From positions 1 to 15,508 of the forward strand of contig JBKHBQ010000069.1 in NCBI GenBank assembly GCA_046542305.1: DNA of 15,508 bases, given 5' to 3'. A program made the translations under genes and the position numbers. The DNA comes from JBKHBQ01 sp046542305. GTDB lineage: Bacteria; Bacteroidota; Bacteroidia; Bacteroidales; 4484-276. Shown piece after piece: positions 7,291 to 15,317 of this stretch. Numbering within the stretch: the first letter of the stretch is position 1; each line of letters begins with the position of its first letter. The notes beneath the pieces were generated by a model that saw only the letters and a list, made by a program, of their open reading frames with translations, ran no database searches and was not told the origin of the DNA.

Positions 7291-7304
7291 AGTTTCGTGA
7301 AACT
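7291..7304. promoter_or_regulatory. Inverted repeat in the galE leader
   Basis: AGTTTC-GT-GAAACT forms a 6-bp dyad around two bases, centred about 17 bp upstream of the galE ATG and downstream of the predicted transcription start. A two-base loop makes an RNA hairpin unlikely, so a protein-binding site is the better guess. It may also be chance. Confidence 0.3.
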
Positions 7305-7333
7305 TCCCTCCCCTGCCAGAAAGCTATTTGCAT

Positions 7334-7364
7334 CAAAAGTAGGTACTATTTGCAAAAAAACCAA
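7334..7364 (-). promoter_or_regulatory. Candidate galE promoter
   Basis: On the minus strand, TACTTTTG (7341-7334) matches the TAnnTTTG -7 box, and TTGG (7364-7361) lies 19 bases upstream, the expected place for the Bacteroidota -33 element. Transcription would start near 7328, giving a leader of about 45 nt before the galE ATG. The -33 element lies inside the terminator stem of the preceding gene. Confidence 0.55.
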
Positions 7365-7387
7365 GAAATTGAATTTCCTGGCTTTTT
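7354..7387 (-). terminator. Rho-independent terminator of the wbpE-wbpD-wbpA-like operon
   Basis: Minus-strand RNA would read CCAGGAAATT-C-AATTTCTTGG (7381-7361), folding with one G-U pair into an 8-bp stem with a 5-base loop, followed by seven U residues (7360-7354). AAAAAG precedes the stem, so it is partly symmetrical. It lies 34 bp after the dehydrogenase stop. Confidence 0.85.
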
Positions 7388-7414
7388 GCATGTATCGTAA
7401 ATATTCGGTGATTT

Positions 7415-8710
7415 TTACAAACTCCAGTAACTGAGTTTTTTGATCTTGTTTCTGTACAGTCCTTTGATATCCACCAGAATTCCGTCCTTACCGGTAATCA
7501 TGTCAAAATACTCCTCATCCAGTTTTTTGTACGGTTCATGGCTTACGGCCACTATCACAGCATCATACTTGTCTGCCACATTTTCTGTAAGCGAAAATCC
7601 ATACTCTCTCTCCACCTCTTTGGAACTGGCATGGGGATCTACTACGTCAACATGCACGCCGTAGGATTTGAGTTCACAAATAATATCTGGCACACGTGAA
7701 TTGCGGATGTCGCTCACATCTTCCTTAAAAGTCATACCCATCACGAGCACCTTCGATTCGGAAATGTTTTTCTTTGCAGAAATGAGTTTTTTCACCGTTT
7801 GCTTTGCTACATAAAATCCCATGGAATCGTTCACAAAGCGGCCTGAATTGATGATTTGCGGATGGTATTTGTATTTTTTTGCTTTAAAGGCAAGATAATA
7901 CGGATCCACGCCGATGCAATGTCCGCCCACCAAACCCGGATAGAAGTTCAGGAAATTCCATTTGGTTCCTGCTGCTTCCAGCACATCATAGGTATTGATG
8001 TTCATGCGGTTGAAAATAATCGAGAGTTCGTTCATCAGGGCGATGTTCACATCACGCTGGGTGTTCTCGATGATTTTGGCAGCTTCGGCCACCTTGATGG
8101 ATGGTGCCTTGTGTACACCGGCAGTTACAACAAGTTCGTAGGTTTTTGCAATCACATCCAGCGATTCCTCATCACAACCCGACACCACCTTGGTAATGGT
8201 TGCCAGCGTATGCACTTTATCGCCGGGATTGATCCGCTCCGGGGAATAACCCACCTTGAAATCCTCGCCACACTTCAATCCTGCCAGATCTTCGAGCAGC
8301 GGTATGCATTCTTCTTCGGTAGCTCCCGGATACACTGTGGATTCGTACACCACGTAATCACCTTTTTTCAGGATCTTACCCACCGTGCGCGTAGCTGCAA
8401 TCAGCGGGGTAAGGTCGGGCATATTGCTGTCGTCGATGGGTGTGGGTACAGCCACGATATGAAAGGCTGCCTCCTTCAGATCGTCGGGGTTGGAGGTGAA
8501 CTTGATGTCGCAGCCGTCAAAAGCTTCCGGCTCCAGTTCCTCGCTGGGGTCGATCCTGTTTTTCATCATTTCCACGCGCTCGGGTTTGATGTCAAAGCCA
8601 ATCACCGGCACCTTGCGGGCAAACTCCAAAGCTATGGGCAGCCCGACATATCCCAGGCCGATCAGCGATACCCGGGTTTCTTTATTCAGCAGTTGATCAT
8701 AAATTGTCAT
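7415..8710 (-). CDS. UDP-N-acetylhexosamine 6-dehydrogenase (WbpA/TviB-like)
   Basis: This UDP-sugar 6-dehydrogenase oxidises C6 of a UDP-N-acetylhexosamine twice with NAD to give the uronic acid. From ATG at 8710 the protein has 431 residues; a TTG at 8716 would add two and is less likely. Features in order: Rossmann motif SLIGLGYVGLPIA at 15-27, VAVPTPIDDSNMPDL at 87-100, YESTVYPGATEEEC at 122-135, GYSPERINPGD at 154-164, Lys212 and Asn216 in EAAKIIENTQRDVNIALMNE, nucleophile Cys265 in GGHCIGVDPYY, and MGMTFKEDVSDIRNS. The TPIDDSNMPDL and IENTQRD segments point to the TviB/WbpO/WbpA branch rather than to UDP-glucose dehydrogenases (Ugd). Adjacent WbpD- and WbpE-like genes make UDP-GlcNAc the likely substrate. 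UDP-GalNAc or UDP-ManNAc cannot be excluded from sequence alone. Confidence 0.92.
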   Translation of the reverse strand: MTIYDQLLNKETRVSLIGLGYVGLPIALEFARKVPVIGFDIKPERVEMMKNRIDPSEELEPEAFDGCDIKFTSNPDDLKEAAFHIVAVPTPIDDSNMPDLTPLIAATRTVGKILKKGDYVVYESTVYPGATEEECIPLLEDLAGLKCGEDFKVGYSPERINPGDKVHTLATITKVVSGCDEESLDVIAKTYELVVTAGVHKAPSIKVAEAAKIIENTQRDVNIALMNELSIIFNRMNINTYDVLEAAGTKWNFLNFYPGLVGGHCIGVDPYYLAFKAKKYKYHPQIINSGRFVNDSMGFYVAKQTVKKLISAKKNISESKVLVMGMTFKEDVSDIRNSRVPDIICELKSYGVHVDVVDPHASSKEVEREYGFSLTENVADKYDAVIVAVSHEPYKKLDEEYFDMITGKDGILVDIKGLYRNKIKKLSYWSL

Positions 8711-8726
8711 AATCAAGAAGGTTAAA

Positions 8727-9302
8727 TTATATTTTACTTACTTTTCCGTCCTTTAACCGATAGTGTTGCTTGCTTTCGGGGCATTCGGCCATGCCGCTCT
8801 CATCGAACCGAAGCCGGTGGCCGAATTCGCTCATCCACCCGATCTGTTTACCCGGATTTCCCACAACCAGGGCATAATCAGGGACATCTTTAGTGATAAC
8901 AGCACCTGCACCGATGAAGGCATATTCGCCGATGTCGTGCCCGCAAACCACCGTTGCATTCGCCCCGATGGAAGCACCCTTTTTCACCGTGGTCTTCTCA
9001 TACTGATCCCTGCGGATTACAGCACTGCGCGGATTGGTGATGTTGGTAAACACCATCGAGGGGCCGAGAAACACATCGTCTTCACAAATCACACCTGTAT
9101 AAATGGAAACATTATTCTGCACCTTCACATTTTTGCCAAGCACCACGCCGGGCGACACCACCACATTTTGTCCGATGTTGCAGTTCTCACCAATAAAGCA
9201 ATCCTTCATGATATGTGAGAAGTGCCAGATTTTGGTACCATCACTAATGGTGCAGCCATCGTCGATGACGGCTGTTTCGTGGGCAAAATATTTTTTTTCC
9301 AT
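8727..9302 (-). CDS. WbpD-like UDP-3-amino-sugar N-acetyltransferase
   Basis: This 191-residue left-handed beta-helix acetyltransferase has imperfect hexapeptide repeats throughout (IGENCNIGQNVVVSPGVVLG, VKVQNNVSIYTGV, IGANATVVCGHDIGEYAFIG, GAGAVITKDVPDYALVVGNP). Its pattern FVH/FSHI-NIGQNV-VQNNVSIY-GPSMVFTNITNPRS-KKGASIGAN-KQIGWMSEFG closely follows Pseudomonas WbpD and Bordetella WlbB. Those enzymes acetylate the 3-amino group of UDP-GlcNAc(3NH2)A with acetyl-CoA, probably as trimers. It lies 8 bp after the aminotransferase gene and 16 bp before the dehydrogenase ATG, supporting one pathway and one transcript. After the WMSEFG motif it keeps a C-terminal tail of about 35 residues (to KVSKI), somewhat beyond the helix core. 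Assignment rests on recalled family motifs plus context. Confidence 0.92.
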   Translation of the reverse strand: MEKKYFAHETAVIDDGCTISDGTKIWHFSHIMKDCFIGENCNIGQNVVVSPGVVLGKNVKVQNNVSIYTGVICEDDVFLGPSMVFTNITNPRSAVIRRDQYEKTTVKKGASIGANATVVCGHDIGEYAFIGAGAVITKDVPDYALVVGNPGKQIGWMSEFGHRLRFDESGMAECPESKQHYRLKDGKVSKI

Positions 9303-9310
9303 GTAAATGT

Positions 9311-10441
9311 TTATTTGTTGGCAAATTCCAGCACAGCCGAGGTAATATACTCGAGCTGTTCTTCGTAGAGTTCGGTGTGCATGGGCAATGAAATCACGCG
9401 TTTGGAAAGATCCTCCGTTACCGGGAAATCGCCTTCCTTATATCGCGGATCCTGATAAGCCTTTTGCATGTGCAGCGGCACGGGGTAATAGATCATAGCC
9501 GGAACATTTTTCGACATGAGGAATTTTTGCATCTCGTCGCGGTCCAGATCACTGGTCACCAGTGTGTACTGATGAAAAACATGTGTGGAAAACGGAGCCG
9601 TAACCGGTGTTTTTAGTTTGGGATGACCGGCAAAGGCATTATCATAATAATCGGCAGCAGCCTGGCGGGCTTTTGTGTAATGATCGAGGTATTGCAATTT
9701 TACCTTCAGTACGGCGGCCTGCATGCTGTCGAGGCGCGAATTTACACCGATGTAATCGTGATAGTACCGAACTACCATACCGTGATTTACCACGATGCGA
9801 AGCTGTTCGGCCAGTTCGTCGTTGTTTGTAAATATTGCTCCGCCATCGCCATAGCATCCCAGATTTTTCGACGGGAAAAACGACATTCCGGCTGCATCAC
9901 CGATGGTTCCGGCTTTTCTAACAGTACCATCGCTGAAGGTATAGTCGGCGCCAATAGCCTGGCAGGTATCCTCGATTACATACAGGTTATGTTCGCGGGC
10001 GATTTTCATGATCTCCTCCATATCGGCCGATTGCCCGAAAAGATGTACCGGCACAATGGCTTTGGTTTTTGGCGTGATGGCTTTGCGAATGGCTTCCGGA
10101 TCGATGTTAAAAGTATCCGGATCCACATCCACCAGCACGGGGGTTAACCCAAGCAGGGCAATTACTTCTGCTGTTGCAATAAAGGTGAATGAAGCCGTAA
10201 TCACTTCATCGCCGGGCTGCAGGCCAAGGCCCATCATGGCTACCTGCAGGGCGTCGGTTCCGTTGGCACAGGGAATCACGTGCTTTACATTAAGATATTT
10301 TTCCATATCCGATTGAAAATCCTTTACCGCTGGACCGTTAATAAAAGCTGTACTGTCGATGACTTCCTGGATCGCCTGATCGATTTCAGGCTTTATCTTT
10401 TCGTACTGACCCTTCAGGTCAACCATCCTAATCTCTTGCAT
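9311..10441 (-). CDS. WbpE/WlbC-like PLP-dependent UDP-3-keto-sugar aminotransferase
   Basis: This DegT/DnrJ/EryC1 family aminotransferase uses PLP and, in WbpE, glutamate to turn UDP-3-keto-GlcNAcA into the 3-amino sugar. The 376-residue protein starts MQEIRMVDLKGQYEKIKPEI, typical of the WbpE/WlbC group. It shows the cofactor phosphate loop ANGTDALQVAM at 59-69, GDEVITASFTFIATAEV, EDTCQAIGA with Asp158 contacting the PLP ring and Gln161, and the Schiff-base Lys192 in SFFPSKNLGCYGDGGA. The C terminus has MIYYPVPLHMQKAYQ, usual for the family. An internal Met6 is an alternative start. It is the first gene of a tight three-gene operon and has a TACCTTTG -7 box 52 bp upstream. Perosamine- or QuiNAc4N-type aminotransferases are related, but the neighbours favour the WbpE role. 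Confidence 0.93.
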   Translation of the reverse strand: MQEIRMVDLKGQYEKIKPEIDQAIQEVIDSTAFINGPAVKDFQSDMEKYLNVKHVIPCANGTDALQVAMMGLGLQPGDEVITASFTFIATAEVIALLGLTPVLVDVDPDTFNIDPEAIRKAITPKTKAIVPVHLFGQSADMEEIMKIAREHNLYVIEDTCQAIGADYTFSDGTVRKAGTIGDAAGMSFFPSKNLGCYGDGGAIFTNNDELAEQLRIVVNHGMVVRYYHDYIGVNSRLDSMQAAVLKVKLQYLDHYTKARQAAADYYDNAFAGHPKLKTPVTAPFSTHVFHQYTLVTSDLDRDEMQKFLMSKNVPAMIYYPVPLHMQKAYQDPRYKEGDFPVTEDLSKRVISLPMHTELYEEQLEYITSAVLEFANK

Positions 10442-10492
10442 GTACCTTATCTACTTATATTTAAAAAATAAAAAAACAATTTTTAAAGGCCA

Positions 10493-10500
10493 CAAAGGTA
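10493..10500 (-). promoter_or_regulatory. Bacteroidota-type -7 box of the wbpE-like operon
   Basis: On the minus strand TACCTTTG matches TAnnTTTG exactly, 51 bp upstream of the ATG at 10441. The predicted leader of about 45 nt is strikingly A/T-rich, with runs of T and A at 10458-10485. No clear -33 element is visible. Confidence 0.55.
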
Positions 10501-10580
10501 TAATTTATGATTTCTGTTCCGACATTAAAAAACTTAAAATTTCACGGGAGTTGTGAAATACGTTCCAGGGATTTAAACCT

Positions 10581-10617
10581 TAAAAATAAGCCGGAGTAAA
10601 ATCAGTATACCCCGGCT
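10581..10617 (-). terminator. Rho-independent terminator after the T9SS cargo pair
   Basis: AGCCGG (10589-10594) pairs with CCGGCT (10612-10617), and GTA (10596-10598) pairs with TAC (10608-10610) inside, leaving a 9-base loop. On the minus strand the hairpin is followed by TTATTTTTAAG. It lies 29 bp past the stop of the 610-residue gene, so it should end the two-gene transcript. The remaining 10442-10645 gap holds only this and the wbpE-like promoter. Confidence 0.7.
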
Positions 10618-10645
10618 AATGATGAAAAAACCATCCACAGAAGGA

Positions 10646-12478
10646 TTACAAGCGAATCAGCTTTACAGCCGATGTTTTTTGTTGTTGTTCAATAATCAGG
10701 AAATATAAACCCGGCTGCAAATCGTCGGTGCGGATATCAGCCGTACCATTCGAAAAATGCCCGCTGATGCAGGGCTTTCCGGTGACATCGATCAGCTTAA
10801 ACCGACCTGCCTGATTTGCATTCAACCTAAAGCATATCCGTTCGGCAAAGGGATTGGGAAATACCGAAACTTCTGCATTTGCTGAAATTGTTTCTTCTAC
10901 ACCCAGCATATTTTCATACCAGTCTCTGACGTCAGCCATTCTTTCCTTTAACAGGTGAACACTCGAAATATTTGTTCCGCCATCATCGCGTGCCCACACG
11001 TATGCCACCTCCAGCATCAGGGTATCACCGGGCAAAAGCGCGAATGGCCCGGCAGATGCGACGGATCTTAATTCATGCGGCATATTCATGGCGCTCACTT
11101 CCGTCCACTGTTGAGGATCAGCGGGGTCGCCGGGATAAATATGCTTTACGATCTGTGTTCCGCCCTGCCCGTTGCCTCCGTAGGTTAGCGGAGACCCGTC
11201 GGACCAGTATCCCTTCAAAGCATATTCAAACTGAACGGGGGTTTCAGGCATGGGTGCGGATGGATCATAACTTAATGAAGCGCTAAGGCGCTGATTTAAA
11301 AACATCAGGCCCTGTGCCGGCGGATGAAATCCATATTCTCCGGGCTGTGACGGGGAGTGATTGCCGTCGAACGAATCGCCGTTGTATGCATACACAGCAT
11401 TGAGCAGGGTATCCGTTCCGCAAAAGTCATCGTATGGAAATCCAAGATCAAAATCGTTGAATATCGCGCAGTAAAAATCATGGTAATGATTTTGTGATCG
11501 GTTGATGATCCACAACTTACCGAAGATTGTATTCCACAATGCAGCATCTTCCGGTTGATCCAATCCGTAATACATGGCATGCACCTCCACACCCGGTTTT
11601 CCGCCGGATGAGGGCGTATGGGGATAGCGGTGATCGTTAAAGATACAATAGATGGCCTGATCGCCCTTGATTTCCGGATATTCGCCCAATTCCGGGTCAT
11701 AATAGCCATTGGAATTAAGATCGGCAAAAGGGGCCATTTCAGCAAGCTGACCCGCAGACGTATTCCCGTTGGCCGGCCACAGGGATATTACCTCCGGGGT
11801 CAGATAAACGGGATCCTGCCAATTACTCTTATGATCAGTTACTTGTTGATGTGTGATTTTCCAGTTTCTGGTCCACGAAATATCTGTCTTCTGCGAATAG
11901 CTGCCCTGGTCCATCACCGGACCCGGAAAGAAATCCTCACCCTGAGTAAATAAAGCCGATGCCGTGTACAGACTGTCAAACTGGTCTCGTGCTGTCAACC
12001 ATAAGGTAGATGCGCGGATAGTATGAATTCCCGATCCGGCGGGCACCTCGAAAGCCCCCTGCCATTCTTCATTGAAATTCAGCCCGTAGCAACTAAATTG
12101 CGCCCGTACATTATTCACATCCAGGGTATCCACACCCGATTGAACTATTTCCAGGTATACTGTTGCGGTATCGGTAAGCTGATTCACCACGTCCCTGATC
12201 ACATATCGCACAGAAATATTTCCTATGAAGCCGGGATCGGATTTATACCTGAGCGAATGGTCCATCTTTTGGCACGTACCATGTTCCGGTTGAAAGAACG
12301 TGAAAATAATAAAATCGTGTCCTTCAAAAGCTGCATCATTATGCGTTACAGGCAAATTGCTCCACCTGCCGCTGATTGACACCATAAAATCATCTACGGC
12401 AACGGGAGGTTTATCTTGCCCATGCAGCAAAATTGTGGCAGCAAAGGCAAACAGGACGGTAAGGTAATTTTGCTTCAT
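10646..12478 (-). CDS. Secreted T9SS cargo protein with cadherin-like N-terminal domain
   Basis: This 610-residue secreted protein begins with a signal peptide (MKQNYLTVLFAFAATILLHG, cleavage near 20/21). Residues about 24-112 resemble a cadherin/Ig-like domain of the Big_9 kind (PPVAVDDFMVSISG, THNDAAFEGHDF, YKSDPGFIGNISVRYVIRD). At 253-261 DLNSNGYYD is an EF-hand-like calcium loop, followed by PELGEYPEIKGDQAIYCIFND, a combination I know from other Bacteroidota T9SS proteins. The long middle part (NRSQNHYHDFYCAIFNDFDLG and onward) is a domain I cannot name, and no catalytic motif is evident. Residues 534-610 (VFPNPF, LIDVTGKPC, LQPGLYFLII, VKLIRL) are a T9SS type A sorting domain, so surface attachment or release is expected. 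Its ATG overlaps the stop of the upstream peptidase gene by four bases, suggesting coupled translation and a linked function. Confidence 0.88.
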   Translation of the reverse strand: MKQNYLTVLFAFAATILLHGQDKPPVAVDDFMVSISGRWSNLPVTHNDAAFEGHDFIIFTFFQPEHGTCQKMDHSLRYKSDPGFIGNISVRYVIRDVVNQLTDTATVYLEIVQSGVDTLDVNNVRAQFSCYGLNFNEEWQGAFEVPAGSGIHTIRASTLWLTARDQFDSLYTASALFTQGEDFFPGPVMDQGSYSQKTDISWTRNWKITHQQVTDHKSNWQDPVYLTPEVISLWPANGNTSAGQLAEMAPFADLNSNGYYDPELGEYPEIKGDQAIYCIFNDHRYPHTPSSGGKPGVEVHAMYYGLDQPEDAALWNTIFGKLWIINRSQNHYHDFYCAIFNDFDLGFPYDDFCGTDTLLNAVYAYNGDSFDGNHSPSQPGEYGFHPPAQGLMFLNQRLSASLSYDPSAPMPETPVQFEYALKGYWSDGSPLTYGGNGQGGTQIVKHIYPGDPADPQQWTEVSAMNMPHELRSVASAGPFALLPGDTLMLEVAYVWARDDGGTNISSVHLLKERMADVRDWYENMLGVEETISANAEVSVFPNPFAERICFRLNANQAGRFKLIDVTGKPCISGHFSNGTADIRTDDLQPGLYFLIIEQQQKTSAVKLIRL

Positions 12479-15255
12479 TTGATCAGGTATGAGGATGATT
12501 TAACAAACTTCTGAAAATGCGTATTGCTGCTGCAGCAGATACGAAGCAAATATATGCCCGGTTCCAGTGCGGAGGTATTGATTTGGCAGGAAGATCCCTC
12601 ATATTTTCCTGAACGGATTATTCTGCCACTCAGGTCGGATATTACCCATTTTGCTTCTTCCGTGCAATATCCTTGAATGCTGAGAAAATCCCCGACAGGA
12701 TTCGGAAACAGTTGCCATACAGCATGTTGTTTTTCGCCAATGGCATCAGGTTTAGCTTCGTAATTTAACACAAAACCATCGCGGGTTATATTTTCATCGG
12801 ATTCAAATACAAATATCAGCCGGTTGCTTTCCAGCAGAAATGGCGGAGGAATAGCGGAACCCGAGAAGTTTTTGAGCAGCACGGGCGGTTGCATGGTTGC
12901 ATCGTACACGTACAGAAAATCGTACTGGTATTCCAGATCCAGCAGTGAAAAAGTTATATTTAGAGAAAAATGCTCAGAAACATCCACCATCCAGACGCAC
13001 CGGCTGTTGTTCAGGTAATTTTCGTCATGGCTTCCGTCGGTAATGGTTCCGTGTGACTGCGAAAGATAAACTGTGTCGTGGCAATAATCGGGCATTTCGA
13101 TCTCTGTATAGCTGAGATCAAATCCATCCTTCACCAAAAAATCGTCGCTGGTAAAGGCAAACAGCAGCCGGTTGCTCTGAAAAATCTGCGGATCGGGCAG
13201 GACCGATCCGGTATAGACCTGAAGCAATTTCGTTGGTTGCTGGTTCATGTCGAACACCTTAAGGAAATCGTACTGGTATTCAAGATCGAATTTTTCGAAC
13301 CACACCTTGATGATTTGCGATTCCGGCACATCCAGCACCCAATAGCATTCGGAATTATTGAGATAAAATTTATCATTGCTGCCATCAGAGAATGATCCTG
13401 AAGGTTGATCGAGCCAAACGGTATCGTGGCAATAAACGGGTGCCACCGATGTCCATGAAAAGCGCCAGCCCTGCGCGGTCAGCGAATCATCCGAGGTAAA
13501 TTTTACAAACAGCTTATCCTCAGAACTGCTGAAGCTGTCAGGGATTTCACCGCGGGTAAAACTGTCGAGCACCGGTGCGTTTTCAGTTTCACCATCGAAA
13601 AACCACAGCGTATCATCGTCAGCAAGGTCAAGTAAAGAAAATTCCACCACTACGTATTCCACCGAATCGCCGGGCGGAGCCTCAGGAGCGATCAGCCAGC
13701 GGCAATCGGAATGGTTGCCATACGGAAAATACCCGCTGCCATCCTCCAGGCTTCCTTCAACATCCGCCAACACCACAGCTTCTTCCTGGCAAAAAGGCAT
13801 TTTCACGCCCCAGTAATTCAGCAAAAATCCCTCGCCTTCCCAGGCATCATCACTCACAAAACGGATCAGGCACTCCTTTCCATCAACCGTAAGCATTCCG
13901 GGAATTTCATTTCCGTTCAAAGCAGCAATCAAAGGATCAGCCACCGACGTTCCGCGGTAAATTTCCAGTACATCACCTGCAGCAAGCGAAAAATCTGAAA
14001 AACTGATAATGACATGACTGATTTCCGCAGAATCGATATTCACCAACCATGAACATTCCTGATGTGGGAGATAGTCAAAGATCCCGCTGCCATCCGCCAC
14101 AGATCCTTCGTGATGTGTAAGGGTATCCGCCAGCTGGCATCCGGGAGGATACTGAAAAGCCGTCGTATCCGGAAACAACCCGAAAATACCGCCCTGATTG
14201 TCGGACAAGTTAATGCCGCCCGGGATGAGTTCGTCGATGTAGTAGTAACCATCGTATCGTCCGTCCCATCCCCAGTTAAAATGAAAGTGCGATCCATCCG
14301 CATATCCGTCGCATACATAGGCATGGCCGAACGGGAAAGCCATGCTTCTGTACAGAACGGGCATTTTATTATCAAGATTTTCCATGAGCATTTCCTGCCA
14401 GATGTTCAACGTATCATAATCGGCGCGGCTTAGGTTTTGCGCTCCCGGCAGGTAATTGAAATAATCACTGAAAGCCCCCGGCACCATCAGGGTATTTGCT
14501 CCCGAACCTGTCGGCGAATAGTTGGTATTCACCGCAACACCAGTATGATAAATCAGTTGGGCCACAGCGTCATTCGGTCCGTCGATAAAATCCTGCATTT
14601 CTTCCCACCGGTATTGGGTATTGCCAAAATCCGCGCTCTGGATGCCATACATGCCGTTGCCATAGCCGGGCAGATAGCTGTGCGAACCGTTTCCCCACGG
14701 CGGATAACGGTAATAAAAAAGGATCTGCGCCATGGCCACGGGCACACACCCTGCCGGCACACGGTTATAGGCTGATGAGCTGTCTTCGGGACAAAGGATA
14801 TTGTAATACCTGCCCTGCCCCCATTTACTGCTAAGCAGCGGTTCCACCATCTTTTCACGGGAAAAGTCTTGCGGATTAAAGGCGATGCATTCGAAAAAAT
14901 CCATCCTGCCTTTTAAAGCAACAAGCATTTGCTTTGCATACCAATCCATCCATGCTGCAACATGTTCAGGCATTTCATCTGCGCTATAATTTCCGTGATC
15001 CGAAAAAGCCAGGACCGGATAAAACCGGTCGTCAGCAGATACCAACACAAATCCCTCACTGAAATTTACAACATGATACAGGGCACATCCCTCCTTCGAA
15101 ATAAGGTGGTGATCTGTTACCGGTCCGGGATGAAAACCGCGAACACTTTTTAAAAATGTGCCGGCAAGTTCTCCGGCATTTTTCTTGGGAACTTCTGCAC
15201 CGAATACCAGGCTGACCATGAGAAGGAAGTTGCAGAGTAAGAAGCCGTATTTCAT
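12475..15255 (-). CDS. C10 (streptopain-like) cysteine peptidase with four CUB domains and T9SS sorting domain
   Basis: This 926-residue secreted protease starts with a signal peptide (MKYGFLLCNFLLMVSLVFGA). Residues about 21-135 look like the Spi-type propeptide (HVVNFSEGFVLVSADDRFYPVLAFS). The C10 catalytic domain spans about 137-362: nucleophile Cys170 in RVPAGCVPVAMAQILFYY, general base His311 in FGHAYVCDGY, and Trp330 in FHFNWGWDGRYDGYYYI. Four CUB domains follow at about 373-482, 489-602, 609-716 and 725-833, each opening with a Cys, carrying DGS then a Cys-x-Trp, and ending near an FxSDD or FESD strand. Residues 846-926 (LFPNPVGDFLSI, ISDLSGRII, LEPGIYLLRI) are a T9SS type A sorting domain with a short extra SSSYLIK tail. 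C10 enzymes are papain-fold proteases such as SpeB and interpain; CUB domains often bind protein or glycan. All catalytic residues are present, so activity is likely. The stop overlaps the next gene's start. Confidence 0.94.
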   Translation of the reverse strand: MKYGFLLCNFLLMVSLVFGAEVPKKNAGELAGTFLKSVRGFHPGPVTDHHLISKEGCALYHVVNFSEGFVLVSADDRFYPVLAFSDHGNYSADEMPEHVAAWMDWYAKQMLVALKGRMDFFECIAFNPQDFSREKMVEPLLSSKWGQGRYYNILCPEDSSSAYNRVPAGCVPVAMAQILFYYRYPPWGNGSHSYLPGYGNGMYGIQSADFGNTQYRWEEMQDFIDGPNDAVAQLIYHTGVAVNTNYSPTGSGANTLMVPGAFSDYFNYLPGAQNLSRADYDTLNIWQEMLMENLDNKMPVLYRSMAFPFGHAYVCDGYADGSHFHFNWGWDGRYDGYYYIDELIPGGINLSDNQGGIFGLFPDTTAFQYPPGCQLADTLTHHEGSVADGSGIFDYLPHQECSWLVNIDSAEISHVIISFSDFSLAAGDVLEIYRGTSVADPLIAALNGNEIPGMLTVDGKECLIRFVSDDAWEGEGFLLNYWGVKMPFCQEEAVVLADVEGSLEDGSGYFPYGNHSDCRWLIAPEAPPGDSVEYVVVEFSLLDLADDDTLWFFDGETENAPVLDSFTRGEIPDSFSSSEDKLFVKFTSDDSLTAQGWRFSWTSVAPVYCHDTVWLDQPSGSFSDGSNDKFYLNNSECYWVLDVPESQIIKVWFEKFDLEYQYDFLKVFDMNQQPTKLLQVYTGSVLPDPQIFQSNRLLFAFTSDDFLVKDGFDLSYTEIEMPDYCHDTVYLSQSHGTITDGSHDENYLNNSRCVWMVDVSEHFSLNITFSLLDLEYQYDFLYVYDATMQPPVLLKNFSGSAIPPPFLLESNRLIFVFESDENITRDGFVLNYEAKPDAIGEKQHAVWQLFPNPVGDFLSIQGYCTEEAKWVISDLSGRIIRSGKYEGSSCQINTSALEPGIYLLRICCSSNTHFQKFVKSSSYLIK

Positions 15256-15317
15256 TTGTGCGGATTTAAATTTAGCCGAAAGTTATAAAGATTACATCAC
15301 TGAATCAATGTCACACC

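Noticed and set aside
8711..8716. TTG start of the dehydrogenase at 8716
   Set aside because: ATG at 8710 is two codons downstream, is a stronger start and matches the family's N terminus equally well.
7856..8725. 289-codon plus-strand open frame opposite the dehydrogenase gene
   Set aside because: It is a shadow of the well-supported minus-strand dehydrogenase and has no recognisable motifs.
10442..10645. Small gene or non-coding RNA between the two loci
   Set aside because: The gap is explained by a terminator for one unit and a promoter plus A/T-rich leader for the other; no further conserved-looking structure was seen.
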